Below are positions 62,664 through 64,000 of a stretch of 64,000 nucleotides of DNA, in pieces (positions within the stretch are counted from its first letter, which is position 1; every line of letters begins with the position of its first letter). This DNA is from Advenella sp. S44 (GTDB lineage Bacteria > Pseudomonadota > Gammaproteobacteria > Burkholderiales > Burkholderiaceae_B). The stretch lies in the NCBI RefSeq assembly GCF_002810445.1, contig NZ_NEXS01000003.1:248001-312000 (forward strand), written 5' to 3'. The position numbers and the translations under genes were made by a program. Below the pieces are notes generated by a model. That model made no database searches and was not told where the DNA came from. It saw only the letters and a program-made list of their open reading frames with translations.

Positions 62664-63947
62664 ATGAAAAGGGTAGTATTGCGCAGGTTTTTTCTTCCGG
62701 GGGCCTGTGCGGCATTATTGTTGCTGCATGCTCCTGTGGCTACGGCGCAAAGTGCGGGTGGCTATAAGCCTGAGTACTCGCTTTCGTTTGTGTCCGACGA
62801 GCGCATTGTGATCGGCAGGACTGCCAAGCGCTGGCGAGATCTGGTCGCGGAGAAAACGGAAGGACGTGTCAATATCCGGATGTATCCCAATGCATCGCTG
62901 GTCAAAGGCGAGCAGACCCGCGAAGCGACGGCCGTGCGCCAGGGTGTAGCCGATATGGCTGTCGCTTCCGCAAGTAACTGGTCAAGCCAGTTCCGCGCGC
63001 TGTCGGTGTTCTCCCTTCCATTTTTTATTCCCGACATTGATGGCACCGCGGCGCTGATCCGGGGCGACCTGGGTAACCTGGTGCGTGACAATATGGACAA
63101 GGCGGGCATCGTCACCCTGGCATGGGGAACCTCGGGCTACCGCCAGCTAAGTAACTCGCTGCGGCCGGTGCAGTCGCCTGCCGATCTGAAGGGTATGCGG
63201 ATCCGCGTGATCGGCCTGCCACTCTTTATGGACTTTTTCAAGGCGCTGGGCGCCGCGCCGGTACAGCTGAATCTGACGAGTTTACCCGATGCTTTGCAGA
63301 AAAAGGCCATTGATGGACAAGACAATCCCCTATCGGTTTTTACTGGCTTTAAATTCAATGAAATGGGCCAGAAATATCTGACAATGTGGAATTATCCGGC
63401 AGAGCCGATTTTTATCGCCGTCAACAAGAACGTCTGGAACAACTGGTCCCGCGACGACCAGCAACGGGTTCGCGAGGCCGCAGAGCAGGCAATGAGCGAA
63501 ACGGCCCCGATCCAGACCGCGCAGACAGCCCGACAGGCGCTTGATAAGACAGTCAGCCAACTGACGCAGGCAGGTGTGCAGGTAACACAGCTGACCGACC
63601 AGCAGCAGGCGGCATTCAAGAGCGCCACATCCGGCGTTGTGCAGAACTGGTCCGACAGAATCGGCCAGGATTTGATTACGATTGCCAATGCCGATATCAA
63701 ACGGGGACCCGGTTTGCCGCCGGCCAGCGACCCCAATGCCGTCCCTGACTCTGCCTTGCCGGCTTCGCCCAATCCGCAGCCGCCGCCTGCCGATGAGACC
63801 AGCCCTGCCCCGTCCGACGCTGCACCAGATAACCCGGAACAAGCTGCACCAGATAACCCGGAACAAGCTGCACCAGATAACCCGGAACAAGCCACGCCTG
63901 ATGACCCGGCACAAGCTACACCTGCAGACCAAGAGTCAGACAACTGA
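62664..63947 (+). CDS. TRAP-type (DctP family) periplasmic binding protein with repeat tail
   Basis: 427 residues from the ATG at 62664; a GTG at 62655 in frame is possible. A signal peptide (RRFFLPGACAALLLLHAPVATAQ) precedes a DctP-type fold: SDERIVIGRTAKRWRDLVAEKTEGRVNIRMYPNASL, WGTSGYRQLSNSLRPVQSPADLKGMRIRV and PVQLNLTSLPDALQKKAIDGQDNP. No DctQ/DctM permease lies nearby. After residue about 345 a Pro/Asp/Ala-rich tail carries three identical and two degenerate copies of an 8-residue repeat (APDNPEQA). It is placed 41 bases after the pseudokinase gene; this placement in a T6SS locus is unusual. The role is unknown. Confidence 0.75.
   Translation: MKRVVLRRFFLPGACAALLLLHAPVATAQSAGGYKPEYSLSFVSDERIVIGRTAKRWRDLVAEKTEGRVNIRMYPNASLVKGEQTREATAVRQGVADMAVASASNWSSQFRALSVFSLPFFIPDIDGTAALIRGDLGNLVRDNMDKAGIVTLAWGTSGYRQLSNSLRPVQSPADLKGMRIRVIGLPLFMDFFKALGAAPVQLNLTSLPDALQKKAIDGQDNPLSVFTGFKFNEMGQKYLTMWNYPAEPIFIAVNKNVWNNWSRDDQQRVREAAEQAMSETAPIQTAQTARQALDKTVSQLTQAGVQVTQLTDQQQAAFKSATSGVVQNWSDRIGQDLITIANADIKRGPGLPPASDPNAVPDSALPASPNPQPPPADETSPAPSDAAPDNPEQAAPDNPEQAAPDNPEQATPDDPAQATPADQESDN
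63819..63914 (+). repeat. 24-base tandem repeat, three perfect copies plus one degenerate
   Basis: Three perfect 24-base units start at 63819, 63843 and 63867, each beginning GCTGCACCAGATAACC and ending GGAACAA. A fourth, degenerate unit starts at 63891. They lie in frame inside the binding-protein gene and encode its C-terminal repeat. Confidence 0.95.
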
Positions 63948-64000
63948 CAGCGGTCCGGCCACCGCTGGCGGACTCGAACAAAACCGTGTTCGCCTGCCGC

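Noticed and set aside
1-64000. CRISPR arrays, rRNA and tRNA genes
   Set aside because: No regularly spaced repeats with unique spacers and no cloverleaf or rRNA-like sequence were noticed; a tRNAscan and Infernal run would be the decisive check.

Overview
This 64 kb window is chromosomal DNA of a GC-rich betaproteobacterium. It is most likely a member of the Burkholderiales family Alcaligenaceae (Bordetella/Advenella-like). This is inferred from the Bordetella-type ftrABCD ferrous iron system, two periplasmic Bug-family binding proteins without their permeases, the gene texture, and the many LysR/AraC-controlled catabolic modules. No rRNA, tRNA, CRISPR array, transposase or integrase was recognised.

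Layout. 1-5776: the distal C-P lyase operon phnIJKLMNP (phnI cut by the window edge), tightly overlapping. 6008-9271: ftrABCD iron uptake. 9401-11503: a YbdG-type MscS channel and a 2-keto-4-pentenoate hydratase-like protein. 12056-13108: an AraC regulator. 13377-21890 (minus strand): a five-gene operon of Bug2, PaaI thioesterase, single-chain biotin-dependent acyl-CoA carboxylase, tandem CaiB-type CoA-transferase and Bug1, with a divergent LysR gene (22235-23164). 23438-31052: a PheC-like periplasmic protein, a deoxyinosine DNA glycosylase, an NMT1/SsuA-type ABC transporter, a tartrate/D-malate dehydrogenase, an asparaginase-fold enzyme and an aldo/keto reductase. 31090-38748: an acetone carboxylase locus acxR|acxABC with a textbook sigma-54 promoter. 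39052-45248: GntP, a DMT exporter, a LysR regulator and PutP. 45519 to the window end: part of a type VI secretion locus (tssG, clpV, fha, a lipoprotein, tssJKLM, tagF, a pseudokinase/PEGA protein and a TRAP-type binding protein).

The most striking structure is not a single gene. The roughly 10 kb CoA/carboxylase module is flanked by two diverged copies of the same convergent junction, the 3' end of an AraC gene facing the 3' end of a PheC-like binding-protein gene. On the left the AraC copy is intact and the binding protein is a remnant. On the right the AraC copy is a remnant and the binding protein is intact. This reciprocal pattern suggests that the module was inserted into (or looped into) an ancestral AraC/PheC pair, leaving about 0.3 kb direct repeats as a scar.

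How the parts work together. The phn genes release phosphate from phosphonates. The ftr genes import ferrous iron. The acx genes carboxylate acetone to acetoacetate under AcxR, sigma-54 and probably IHF. The T6SS part supplies the membrane complex (TssJLM), baseplate parts (TssK, TssG), the recycling ATPase (ClpV) and post-translational regulators (Fha, TagF, pseudokinase). TssA, B, C, D, E, F and I are not in the window.
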